A stretch of DNA of 33,598 nucleotides from Syntrophorhabdus sp. PtaB.Bin027 (GCA_002067585.1 MVQO01000145.1:1-33598), one strand, 5' to 3'. Counted from the stretch's first letter, positions 7,578 through 16,393 are shown. The notes: a model not told the origin generated them from the sequence alone. Numbers and translations: made by a program.

Positions 7578-9300
7578 TATCGACAACCGCCAGATTGTCT
7601 TCACTTTAACAGCAAGGTGCAGAGACTGCTATCGTTGTCTGAGGAATTGCCCTGTAAAGGCAATACGAATGCAGAACGGTCAGGCCTATGTTGATGAAAC
7701 GAGATGTATTGCCTGCGGGACTTGCATACGGGAATGTCCACAGCAGGCAAAAACTTTCCGTTATGATATCAATACAGCACAAAAACTGATTGAAAGTGGT
7801 GCATTTGTGTCAGCGAGCATAGCCCCATCATTTGTGGCGGTATTTAGTGGATGGCAAGGAATGAGGCTTCCGTCGGCGCTTCGTGCACTTGGATTCCGTT
7901 TTATTGGTCAAACGTCACACGGTGCATACCAGGTGTCAGCACACTCTTCTAAAGTGATAGAAAAAGATGGATCCAAACCATATATTGCCACAGCCTGTCC
8001 AGCACTGGTGAATTACATAGAAAAATACCAACAAGAGCTTGTGGACAATCTTTTGCCCATTCTTTCACCCATGGCAACCCATGGAAGAATGCTAAAAGAT
8101 AGATTCGGAATGGAGTCTAAGGTTATTTTCATCGGCCCCTGTGTTGCAAAAAAAACCGAGTTATATAGGTCTGATGTGGTTGATGCAATAGACTGTGTAC
8201 TTACCTTCAAAGAACTGATGGTTTGGCTGGAGCAAAGGGGGATCGATCTTAGCAACTGTGAAGAAAGTAATTTTGATGAAAAGCCTGTAAGATTTGCTCA
8301 GTTATATCCCCTTCCAGGTGGATTAATCAAAACAGCAGGTCTGAAAGATGATGGTCTGGACACGAAGCTGGTAAGGGTAGATGGATTTCAGAATGTGAAG
8401 GAAATATTTCACAACATTCCAAAAGAATCCTCATATACACTTATCGAACCTCTTTTTTGCAGTCAGGGGTGTATAAATGGCCCAGGAATAAGTTCTATTA
8501 AGAATGTCTTTGAACGACGGAAAGATATTATTCAGTATGATAGAAGTATAGCAGGAAACGACGTGGTTCCAGAGATTTATGACGAAAAGATAGTACAGGC
8601 ATCGTACAAAAAAGAAGAAAAAATCGGAAAAGAAGTGGGGGAGGAGGAAATACAGGGGATTCTTGAACGTACAGGAAAATCAGATCTCCAACAACAGCTT
8701 AACTGTGGGGCATGTGGATATGAAAGTTGCCGAGAAAAGGCAATTGCGGTGGCACAAGGTATGGCAGAACCTGAAATGTGTATTCCTTATATGCGCAGAC
8801 TTGCCGAGCGTCGCACTGATCAGTTATTTAATACCACTCCCAACGGCATTCTAATGCTTGATTTGGAACTGAACATAATCGGTATCAACCCGGCCTTCAA
8901 GAAATACTTTTCCTGTTCGGATGCTATTCTCGGGCGGCACATATCATATCTTATGGATCCGGCACCTTTCGAAAAACTTATCACTGGAGCTGCCGAAAGT
9001 CTTGATATTACTGTTTTTCACAGGCCTTACAATCTGTTATGTAGAGAGTTATTGTATATCCTGAAGCAGGAACAACAGATCGTAGGAGTCTTCGTAAATA
9101 TCACAAGCGAAGAGGAGCAGGTAAAGAAACTGCGCGAGATGAAATCACAGACAGTTGCTCAAGCACATGAACTCCTCGAACACCAAATTCAAATGGCACA
9201 GCAGATGGCTCTGTTTCTAGGGGAAAGCACTGCAAGGGGAGAAGAACTGGTTAGAAAGCTTATGAGTTTAAGTGAGGGTGATGAAACCAAGTCTGAGTGA
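7570..9300 (+). CDS. hydS: HydS: PAS-containing sensory [FeFe]-hydrogenase-like protein
   Basis: This is a 576-residue putative H2 or redox sensor. Its order is: two ferredoxin clusters (C17-C27, C45-C55); a modified H domain (TACP with ligand C142, GPCVAK with C190, FCSQGC with C296 and C300); a PF04060-type four-Cys domain (C378, C381, C386, C403); a PAS domain from about 415 to 525 (TTPNGILMLD); and a helical, probably coiled-coil tail. The TSCCP proton-relay cysteine is Ala141 and the usual Gly-rich L3 loop is altered, so fast H2 turnover is unlikely. There is no kinase or methyltransferase output domain. It overlaps hydA by 8 bp and the phosphatase gene by 20 bp. Co-transcription of hydS with hydA is known from Ruminococcus albus. 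Confidence 0.9.
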   Translation: MHDIDNRQIVFTLTARCRDCYRCLRNCPVKAIRMQNGQAYVDETRCIACGTCIRECPQQAKTFRYDINTAQKLIESGAFVSASIAPSFVAVFSGWQGMRLPSALRALGFRFIGQTSHGAYQVSAHSSKVIEKDGSKPYIATACPALVNYIEKYQQELVDNLLPILSPMATHGRMLKDRFGMESKVIFIGPCVAKKTELYRSDVVDAIDCVLTFKELMVWLEQRGIDLSNCEESNFDEKPVRFAQLYPLPGGLIKTAGLKDDGLDTKLVRVDGFQNVKEIFHNIPKESSYTLIEPLFCSQGCINGPGISSIKNVFERRKDIIQYDRSIAGNDVVPEIYDEKIVQASYKKEEKIGKEVGEEEIQGILERTGKSDLQQQLNCGACGYESCREKAIAVAQGMAEPEMCIPYMRRLAERRTDQLFNTTPNGILMLDLELNIIGINPAFKKYFSCSDAILGRHISYLMDPAPFEKLITGAAESLDITVFHRPYNLLCRELLYILKQEQQIVGVFVNITSEEEQVKKLREMKSQTVAQAHELLEHQIQMAQQMALFLGESTARGEELVRKLMSLSEGDETKSE

Positions 9301-10450
9301 TCCCAGAAAATATATGGAAGTGGTAGAAGCGCAGAGTGCAAAGAGAACAGGCAGGGTCTGTGGCGACTATGTTGTCACTGAAAGGAGCCCGGAGGCGACA
9401 TTAACCGTCGTTGCCGATGGGATTGGAACCGGAATAAAGGCCCGCGTAGCTGCAGTTATGTGTGCCTCACGGCTGGTAGAGCTTACAAGGTCAGGCTTCA
9501 CTCTCAGAGAGGCTTGCAGTAAAATCGTTCATACAATGCACGAAGCCCGCACCAAGGACATTCCTTTTTCTGCTTTTTCAGCCTGTCGGGTTTTAAACAA
9601 TGGACATGCAACTATTATGGCCTATGAAATACCTTCCCCCATCCTGATCAACAACCGGCTTGCTGCTTATTTACCGAAGCAACGTTTTTATCCCCTTGGT
9701 CTTGAGATGATTGCTGAGGTCAATTGTATGCTCAACTATGGAGACGGAGTTTTTCTGGTAAGCGATGGTGTGAGCCAGGCTGGCTTAGGCCACCAATACA
9801 GGATGGGGTGGAGTGTGCAGGGAGCGTGCGATTTTATCAACGGCTGTCTTGCTCAGGGGTATGAACTGAAGATGATACCAAACAAAGTGCTGGAAAAGGT
9901 TAAAGAAATATCAGGGGCCACATACGGGGACGACACGACTTGTGTGGCAATTTTTTGCAGAGAAGGGAAGACACTTAATATTCTTACCGGTCCGCCGGCT
10001 GACAAGAATAATGATAAAAAAATAGTTGAAGACTTCTTATCGATGAAGGGAACCAAGGTGATATGTGGTTCAACGACTTCTGAAATGGTAGCAAAGATAC
10101 TTGGCGTGCCTATTGACATGAAAACAATACCGAGTGCTTACCACAAACCGCCATCTTACGAGATTAAAGGGATCGATTATGCCACGGAAGGTGCCATATG
10201 CTTAAATCAGGTTCATAATATACTGGAAGAAAATCCTGATAAGCTAGAAACAGATTCCTCTGTATCAGATCTTTACCGATTGTTTCATTCTGCGGACACG
10301 ATAAATTTTGTTGTGGGAACCGCATCTAATCCAGGTCATGAAAATATTGTTTTTCGTCAGATGGGTATTTTCCCCCGCGAGGTAATCGTAAAACTTCTTG
10401 CAGATAAGCTGAAAAAAATAGGGAAACTGGTCAACCTAACATACGTGTGA
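9281..10450 (+). CDS. SpoIIE-type PP2C serine phosphatase with extra C-terminal domain
   Basis: The first ~235 residues form a SpoIIE/RsbU-like PP2C domain, with metal-binding aspartates in VVADGIGTG, FLVSDGVSQAG and GDDTTCVAIF. Proteins of this type dephosphorylate phosphoserine partners of RsbW-like kinases. Residues from about 240 to 389 form a second region I do not recognise (LTGPPADKNNDKKIVEDF, then VICGSTTSEMVAKIL) with alternating strands and helices; it could bind a ligand or partner. The start at 9281 (GAGGG immediately upstream) overlaps hydS by 20 bp. A GTG at 9272 is also in frame. Translational coupling to hydS suggests that the H-cluster sensor controls this phosphatase. No terminator is obvious after the stop. 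Confidence 0.85.
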   Translation: MKPSLSDPRKYMEVVEAQSAKRTGRVCGDYVVTERSPEATLTVVADGIGTGIKARVAAVMCASRLVELTRSGFTLREACSKIVHTMHEARTKDIPFSAFSACRVLNNGHATIMAYEIPSPILINNRLAAYLPKQRFYPLGLEMIAEVNCMLNYGDGVFLVSDGVSQAGLGHQYRMGWSVQGACDFINGCLAQGYELKMIPNKVLEKVKEISGATYGDDTTCVAIFCREGKTLNILTGPPADKNNDKKIVEDFLSMKGTKVICGSTTSEMVAKILGVPIDMKTIPSAYHKPPSYEIKGIDYATEGAICLNQVHNILEENPDKLETDSSVSDLYRLFHSADTINFVVGTASNPGHENIVFRQMGIFPREVIVKLLADKLKKIGKLVNLTYV

Positions 10451-10497
10451 TAATAAGATTTTCTATTTAACGATTAAAAATTTTTTTCTTGCAATAA

Positions 10498-10526
10498 TTT
10501 CCAGAGATAGTTAGTCTTTGTATAAT
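10498..10526 (+). promoter_or_regulatory. Possible fdhA promoter
   Basis: TTTCCA (4 of 6 to consensus) and a perfect TATAAT are separated by 17 nt. The distance to the fdhA start is about 265 nt, which leaves room for leader regulation. It is a moderate match in AT-rich DNA, so it could be chance. Confidence 0.35.
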
Positions 10527-10545
10527 TGGTATATCAGGGTGAACA

Positions 10546-10573
10546 AATGTCATTTAAGGCATTGAATGACATT
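10546..10573. promoter_or_regulatory. Long inverted repeat / hairpin upstream of fdhA
   Basis: AATGTCATT (10546-10554) and AATGACATT (10565-10573) are perfect reverse complements. Including inner pairs the stem reaches 12 bp with one G-U and a four-base loop. It is AT-rich and lacks a T-tract, so it is more likely an operator or leader structure than a terminator. It would lie just after the predicted transcription start. Confidence 0.5.
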
Positions 10574-10674
10574 AGATGCATACACCGATTACAGGGTTTT
10601 GCATCGTAAAAGCTGCGCCCTCTTATGTATAAATTCATGTTAGTGATATTGTTGGATATGAAAAAATAAGGCTG

Positions 10675-10688
10675 TAACAATTTTGTTA
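10675..10688. promoter_or_regulatory. Perfect palindromic arms upstream of fdhA
   Basis: TAACAA-TT-TTGTTA has 6-bp perfect arms. The arms are in the opposite order to the Rex consensus, so I do not call it a Rex site. It is a candidate operator for an unidentified regulator. Confidence 0.35.
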
Positions 10689-10791
10689 ATCATTAGAATC
10701 ACTGAATAAATTCTGGCGGCACAAGGTACAGGATTTAAGAACACAGTGTTAACAAATAACAGGCAGAGCTCAGAGAGGAGGGGTTTTAGTC

Positions 10792-13497
10792 ATGGATTCA
10801 GATTTAATCAAATTCAGTATTGATGGACGCGTAGTAAAAGGAAGGAGGGGACAGACAATTTTGGAAGTTGCCACAGAGAATGGCATCTATATCCCAACCC
10901 TTTGTTACCATCCAAAAATAAGTAAGACCGGCGCCTGCCGTATCTGTATTGTCCGGGTGAATGACAGAATGCTGAGGACGGCATGCACTGAACCGATTAT
11001 GGATGATATGACAGTTGTCACAGAAGATGAGGGCATAATTGCAAATAGAAAATTTGTTCTTGAACTCCTTCTCATGGAGGGAGACCATAACTGCCTTTAT
11101 TGCGAATCAAATGGAGATTGTGAACTGCAGACCCTAGTACAAAAGTATCAAGTAGGTCCTGTCACAGATACAAGTATCCGTCATGACCGTGAAATCGATT
11201 TTACTTCCAGCAACGCTATCAAGAGAAATGAAATGAGATGTATCTTGTGTCAAAGGTGTATCAAGACATGTAACGAGATTCAGATGTGTCGGGTATGGGG
11301 GACGTGTGAGCGAGGCAGTGAGACACACTTAATTGCTGATGACAACAAGCGGATTGGTGAATCTAGTTGTGTAAAATGTGGCCAGTGTGTACAAATGTGT
11401 CCCACAGGAGCTCTCTCGTTTCAGACAGTCTTGGGAACAGGCCAAAACTGGGAACTTACAAAGGAAACGAGCATCTGTATTTACTGTGGTGTTGGATGCC
11501 AGATCGATTTCTATAAGAATAAGGAAGGTGTTCTCGTTAAGGCCATTGGGAATGATGACGGACCAAACCGGGGACACATTTGCGTGAAAGGAAGATTCGG
11601 CTGGGATTTCGTACAGAGCCCAAAGCGCCTTACCAAACCGTTGATTAAGAAAAATGGTAATTTTGTAGAAGCGAGCTGGGATGAAGCACTCAATCTTGTG
11701 GCTGAAAAACTTAGCGATGTTAAGAAAAAATCAGGGGCTGATGCCATCGGCACCCTTTGTTCAGCCAAGTGTACTAATGAAGAGAATTACCTCATGCAAA
11801 AGTTTACCAGGGCAGTTATAGGCACGAACAATACAGATCATTGCGCCCGTCTCTGACATAGCTCAACCGTCGCCGGTCTGGCGGCTGTTTTTGGTTCAGG
11901 TGCTATGACAAACTCTATTCGAGAAATTCCAACTTCCAGTGGGTTTCTTGTTATTGGATCTAACACAACAGAAAATCACCCTGTAATCGGGTCAATGATC
12001 AAGAAGGAGGTCCTTAATAATAAAAAGAAACTGATCGTTGTAGATCCGCGGAACATAGAATTATCAAAGTATGCAGACTATTATTTTGCAATCAATCCTG
12101 GCACTAACATAGCGATTCTTAATGGGTTTATGCATGTTATAGTCAAGGAAGGTTTGTATGACAATGAATATGTTGAAAAGAGATGTGAAGGGTTTGCAGA
12201 TCTCGCTAAGAGTTTAGAGAAATATACTCCCGATTATGTCGCAAAAATCTGTGGCCTAAACAACCCGGATGATATTGTGGCTGCCGCTCATCTCATGGCA
12301 ACTCTCAAGCCCATGGCCTTGTATTATTCCATGGGTATAACCCAGTTTGTGTCTGGGGTTAATGGTGTTAAATCTACTGCAAACCTCCAGATGCTCCTTG
12401 GGAACGTTGGTGTGGCCGGTGGTGGGGTAAATCCATTACGGGGTCAGAACAATGTCCAGGGCGCATGTGATATGGGTGGTCTCCCCAATGTCTATCCTGC
12501 ATACCAGCCGGTTACAACTGAAGAAAGCAAATCAAAATTTGAAATGGCCTGGGGCACATCAAATCTTTCATTGAAACCGGGACTTACACTCATGGAGATG
12601 TTCAATCACGCACTTGCAGGAGATTTTAAGGCGTTGTGGATTATGGGAGAAAACCCTGTTATCTCTGATCCGAACCAGCAACATGTCATCGATGCGCTCA
12701 AAGCGCTTGAGTTTGTTGTTGTCCAGGACATCTTTCTTACAGAAACTGCAGAATTGGCCCATGTAGTCCTCCCTGCCTGTGCCTTTCTTGAAAAGAGCGG
12801 AACCGTATCTAACACTGAGAGAAGGGTTCAGATGATGAACAAGGTGGTTTCTCCACCTGGCCAAGCGAAGGACGACTGGTGGATTATTACAGAAGTGGCA
12901 AAGCGAATGGGGGTGAATTGGAATTATAAAAAGCCGAAGGATATCTTTGCTGAAATACGAAAAGTAACACCGTCCTACGCTGGAATGACTTATGAAAGAA
13001 TCAGGAAAGAGTTACTGCAGTGGCCCTGCCCGACTGAGGATCACCCAGGAACCCAGTTCCTTCATCGGGACAGATTTTCGCGAGGACTTGGCGTTTTGAC
13101 CCCCATTGAATATACGTCTCCTGCTGAGGAAACAGACGCCGAATATCCGTTAATCATGACAACAGGAAGGTTGCTCGATCATTTTCACACCGGAACCATG
13201 TCACGAAACTCCAAGGTACTCAATGAAAACGTGCCAGAAGGATATGTTGAACTGAATCCCAATGATGCGCAGAACTACAACATAAAGGATGGAGAAACGA
13301 TATCAATATCTTCAAGGAGAGGAAGCTTGCGGGTTAAGACGAAGGTCACGGAGAAGACAAAACCTAATGTTGTCTTCTTCCCATGGCACTTCTTTGAAGC
13401 TGCTGCCAATAAGTTGACCAATGATGCCCTTGACCCGCTTTGCAAGATACCTGAATACAAGGTCTGCTCGTGTAGGATTGAAAAAGTCTACCCGTAG
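10792..13497 (+). CDS. fdhA: Selenocysteine-containing formate dehydrogenase catalytic subunit, FdhA
   Basis: A single 901-residue CDS spans an in-frame TGA at 11854-11856 that encodes selenocysteine 355 in the motif HCARL-U-H, the known Sec site of molybdenum/tungsten formate dehydrogenases. The N terminus resembles HydA/NuoG: a [2Fe-2S] domain (C38, C48, C51, C64), a His/Cys [4Fe-4S] site (H98, C100, C103, C109), and two ferredoxin clusters (C149-C159, C192-C202). The bis-MGD domain begins with its own [4Fe-4S] cluster (C228, C231, C235, C263) and ends with the dinucleotide-binding fold (MTTGRLLDHFHTGTMSRNS). There is no Tat signal, so it is cytoplasmic and probably converts CO2 and formate using electrons from ferredoxin or NADH. 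It has no dedicated NuoF-type partner in the window. A FocA-type gene lies 34 bp downstream. Read without recoding it would look like two broken genes (10792-11856 and 11905-13497). Confidence 0.95.
11854..11885 (+). promoter_or_regulatory. Sec UGA codon and SECIS-like hairpin in fdhA
   Basis: The UGA (11854-11856) is followed after 12 nt by a 6-bp stem, GUCGCC with GGCGGC (11869-11885), closing a GGUCU loop. The GGUCU loop and the spacing resemble the E. coli fdhF SECIS that binds SelB. Reading frame and protein similarity continue without a break after the UGA, which supports recoding and argues against a frameshift or pseudogene. Confidence 0.88.
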
Positions 13498-13531
13498 CAG
13501 TACCAGTTTATTATCAAAATAAGGAGGGCGT

Positions 13532-14350
13532 ATGGCAAACAAACCAGTTGAAATTGTTCAACTCGCAGGGGATGCAGGAAAATACAAGGCAAATCTTACC
13601 CCTGGCAATTATCTTGTAAGGAGCTTCATGGCAGGTCTTTTTATTGCGGTTGGAGGTGCGCTGGCCACAGTATGTTCCACTGGAACAACAATACCTGGAA
13701 TCAAATCTTTGATTTCAGGATCGGTATTCCCTGTTGGTCTTATTACGATCGTCCTTACCGGAATGTCGCTGTTCACCGGAGATACAATGTTAATACCGAT
13801 GGCCGTGTTTCAGAAAAAGAGTACGTGGAGCAAGGTATTTAACGCATGGTTCTGGGTGTATATTGGGAACTTCATCGGTTCGCTCTTCTGGGCTTATCTG
13901 ATGTCAGTAGGGCCTTTCAGTAAAGGTGGTGGCCCTGAGATAACAGTATTTGGTCAGAATGCCATTGCAATTGCTGAGGCGAAGACACTACCATATATGG
14001 CAGCAGGCGGTATGGGGCTTTGGTCATCTTTTATGAAGGGCATTGCCTGTAACCTTCTGGTAAACGTAGCGATCCTGCTAGCTATTTCTTCAAAGAATAT
14101 GATTGGCAAGTTTTTTGGTGTATGGTTCCCGATCATGGCCTTCGTATCCTCTGGATTCGAGCACAGCGTTGCAAACATGTATTTTATTCCCGCTGGTATT
14201 TTTGTGGGTGCCAATGTGACGTGGGGCCAGTTTATCTACTGGAACCTAATCCCTGTCACCATTGGTAACATTGTAGGTGGTTTCATTTTTATTGGTGCAG
14301 TATATTACTGGTCCTTTAAGAAAGAGCTTTCTTCAATAGCGCCCACGTAA
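13532..14350 (+). CDS. Formate/nitrite-family channel (FocA/FdhC type)
   Basis: This 272-residue inner-membrane protein has six hydrophobic segments and matches the FNT family, which forms pentameric formate, nitrite or hydrosulfide channels. Signature positions are visible: the GxSLFTG segment after TM2 (GMSLFTGD), a lysine with a following Asn (FMKGIACNLLVN), and the conserved GFEHSVANMYFIP containing the pore histidine. Its place 34 bp after fdhA, behind AAGGAGG, argues for formate as substrate: it would export formate made by FdhA or import it. No promoter is seen in front of it, so it is likely co-transcribed with fdhA, and a strong hairpin terminator follows. Confidence 0.93.
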   Translation: MANKPVEIVQLAGDAGKYKANLTPGNYLVRSFMAGLFIAVGGALATVCSTGTTIPGIKSLISGSVFPVGLITIVLTGMSLFTGDTMLIPMAVFQKKSTWSKVFNAWFWVYIGNFIGSLFWAYLMSVGPFSKGGGPEITVFGQNAIAIAEAKTLPYMAAGGMGLWSSFMKGIACNLLVNVAILLAISSKNMIGKFFGVWFPIMAFVSSGFEHSVANMYFIPAGIFVGANVTWGQFIYWNLIPVTIGNIVGGFIFIGAVYYWSFKKELSSIAPT

Positions 14351-14368
14351 CATAAGTCAGTGCCAAAG

Positions 14369-14407
14369 CATGAAAAACCCGGCCCTGTAGGTGCCGGGTT
14401 TTTCATG
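14369..14407. terminator. Bidirectional rho-independent terminator
   Basis: A perfect 15-bp stem (14369-14383 with 14393-14407) with a GC-rich core CCCGGC and a 9-nt loop is flanked by A-rich and T-rich tracts on both strands. It ends the fdhA-focA unit on the plus strand and serves the convergent ferritin-like gene ending at 14462 on the minus strand. Confidence 0.88.
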
Positions 14408-14461
14408 TGAATTTCAATATGTCGATGAGAATATGGGTTACGGTATAGAGCGATACAAGAC

Positions 14462-14929
14462 TCACCCGCCTGCTGTTTGTGGAAAGGCAGTATTGGAATA
14501 CAGATACTCAACCTTTTCTTTATGTTTCATTTCTTCGCTGGCCATTTTCAGAAGCATATCCCTTATTGATCCCTTAGGGTGAATTTCAGCAAGCTCTTTA
14601 TAGAAATTGTAAGAATTAAGCTCCCTGTGAGCGGCAACCAGATATACGTCTTTGCTGTCCATCTTTGCTGATATGTCAGGTTTTTCAAGATGCTCTGCTA
14701 TCTTATAGTCAATGATTTGGCTCTGTTTCAGAGTTTCTGGGCCCAATCCAGCTTCCTTATATTTGACAAGAAACTCCTCGTGTTTTTTTTCTTCCTTTGC
14801 CATAAATTGCAGTGTCTGTTTAGCTTCAGTGTCCGAAACACGGCTTTCAAGATCCTTATAAAATTCCTGTGCCTCAATCTCCTTGTTGATGGCCATGTCC
14901 AGGAGTGCTGACAAATTTTTTACCGACAT
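14462..14929 (-). CDS. Rubrerythrin-like ferritin-family diiron protein (no rubredoxin domain)
   Basis: This 155-residue four-helix protein carries the diiron pattern of the rubrerythrin/ferritin-like family: EIEAQEFY, EEKKHEEF, HRELNSYNFY and SEEMKHKEKVE supply two E..ExxH pairs. It lacks the CxxC rubredoxin tail of classical rubrerythrin. Members commonly detoxify peroxide or handle iron in anaerobes, but the substrate cannot be read from sequence. AGGAGG lies a few bases before the ATG. It appears monocistronic: a terminator lies beyond its 3' end and the upstream symporter gene is about 105 bp away. Confidence 0.85.
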   Translation of the reverse strand: MSVKNLSALLDMAINKEIEAQEFYKDLESRVSDTEAKQTLQFMAKEEKKHEEFLVKYKEAGLGPETLKQSQIIDYKIAEHLEKPDISAKMDSKDVYLVAAHRELNSYNFYKELAEIHPKGSIRDMLLKMASEEMKHKEKVEYLYSNTAFPQTAGG

Positions 14930-15034
14930 AACAACCTCCTTTTATTGATTGATGTAATATACGACAAATCCTGAAAATTTACAAAATTAATCTTGATGGA
15001 GAGGAGCTGATCATCATTGAAGAAAAAAATTGGG

Positions 15035-16393
15035 CTAATGCTTTTTAGATACAAGGGCTCCACTACCCATAACTAAAAAAACATAGAGGGTTACAGGCCA
15101 GACCGGATGCACGATTTTGTGTAGATCAAAAAGGAAAGAGCATAAGACAATAAGTAAAGTTCCTATAAGCGATATAAAGGCATACCTACTATCAACCCGA
15201 ATTCCAAACCATCCAATAAAGACGATGTAGACGATTGCGCTCAGGAAAACCGCGATCCATGTCACTTCTCTCAGGATTTCCTTAACAAAAAAACCGAGCA
15301 GCAAAGATATTATTCCAATGATAAGAGTCGTCAGTCTTGATATCAGAAGGAGTTGCCTGTCATCTTTTATTTTGAGAAGGGGAGCGATGTATCCTTTGAC
15401 TGCAAGGGTAGTGGCGCCCATGAGAAAAGGAGAACCTGAAGACATCAGGGGTGCCCACATACTGATAAGAAAGAAGACTGCGACATAGGGTGGAACGATA
15501 TCGAGAAGCGCTGGTAAGGCTGAGATAGATGGGATATGGGGAAAAACATTTTTTGCAACAATGCCACACAATGCAGCCATTACAACCACCGGGATTGCGA
15601 TAGCATTTCCTATCAGAATACCTTGTTTTCCTTCCTTTGATGTTCTTGCAGAGGATGCCGTGTTAATAACCGGCTGAGCCAGCACTCCAAGGGTAAAATT
15701 TATAAACGCCCAGCTCACAGCCTGAAAAAAACCAAGGTCACCAAAAGGTGTGAAATAATGTGACTGATGTGCCATGGGGCTGATGGTCCCTGCATTAAGC
15801 ATGACATAAAAACCGCCGAGGAATATTCCAAACACGATTGCTCCGATATGGATAAGGTTTGTGTATGCTGTCGCAACAAAACCACCCATTACGTTATACA
15901 GGGTGAAAACGATAGCGGTCAGAAGCATGCCACTCTGAAAAGATATCTGTCCATTCAAAATGACAGCAAGGATGGCCCCCCCACCTACAACCTGCATGGT
16001 AACCACCCATATGGAAAAGATAAGTTGAAGTATCCCTGCAAATTTTGCAGTCCTTGTATCGTAAAGGTTCCCGACCACGTCAAGTATGGAGTAGGTTTTA
16101 TTTCCCTTCATGATCTTATTCAATAAAAGGGCGGTAACACACATTGCGATCCAGATACCTGCCTGAAACCAGAGAGCGCTGATACCATATATGTACGCTC
16201 CCTGGGCCATGCCAACTATGGAAACTCCTCCTATCCAGGTTCCTGCAATAAGAACGGAAATAAAAGTTACAGACAGACCCCGTGACGCTACAAGATAGGC
16301 TTCTGAGGATCCGGACTTTCTTGTAACAAAAGCACCTGTTACCCACAGCAGAGTTATGTAACCAACAATGGTGAAAAGATAAATAAGAGCCAT
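15035..16393 (-). CDS. Sodium/solute symporter (SSS family)
   Basis: This is a polytopic inner-membrane protein of about 452 residues with roughly 12-13 hydrophobic helices and the SSS fold features: an N-terminal helix followed by an AYLVASRGLS loop, the TWIGGVSIVGMAQGAY segment, and YNVMGGFVATAYTNLIH. It would import an organic solute with Na+. The substrate (for example a carboxylate, amino acid or vitamin) cannot be assigned. The ATG at 16393 is used because GAGG lies about 11 nt upstream; a GTG at 16411 would add six residues. Neighbouring minus-strand genes are not obviously related. Confidence 0.85.
   Translation of the reverse strand: MALIYLFTIVGYITLLWVTGAFVTRKSGSSEAYLVASRGLSVTFISVLIAGTWIGGVSIVGMAQGAYIYGISALWFQAGIWIAMCVTALLLNKIMKGNKTYSILDVVGNLYDTRTAKFAGILQLIFSIWVVTMQVVGGGAILAVILNGQISFQSGMLLTAIVFTLYNVMGGFVATAYTNLIHIGAIVFGIFLGGFYVMLNAGTISPMAHQSHYFTPFGDLGFFQAVSWAFINFTLGVLAQPVINTASSARTSKEGKQGILIGNAIAIPVVVMAALCGIVAKNVFPHIPSISALPALLDIVPPYVAVFFLISMWAPLMSSGSPFLMGATTLAVKGYIAPLLKIKDDRQLLLISRLTTLIIGIISLLLGFFVKEILREVTWIAVFLSAIVYIVFIGWFGIRVDSRYAFISLIGTLLIVLCSFLFDLHKIVHPVWPVTLYVFLVMGSGALVSKKH

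Larger units (their letters stand above)
10451..10791. other. Gene-free 341-bp leader between the hyd and fdh operons
   Basis: No coding potential is seen. The stretch contains a possible promoter (10498-10526), a long inverted repeat (10546-10573), a second perfect inverted repeat (10675-10688), an AACAC-A-GTGTT repeat (10740-10750) overlapping the palindrome TGTTAACA (10747-10754), and the GGAGG ribosome site of fdhA near 10777. If the promoter call is right, fdhA has a leader of about 260 nt. Confidence 0.6.

Noticed and set aside
10675..10688. Rex operator upstream of fdhA
   Set aside because: The palindrome arms are in the wrong order (TAACAA..TTGTTA) relative to the Rex consensus.
11854..11905. 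fdhA as two genes or a pseudogene broken by a stop codon
   Set aside because: The TGA sits exactly at the known Sec position HCARL-U-H, the frame continues, and a SECIS-like hairpin follows; selenocysteine explains it better.
12568..12864. Opposite-strand long reading frame inside fdhA
   Set aside because: It is an antisense shadow of a conserved gene with no ribosome site or domain.
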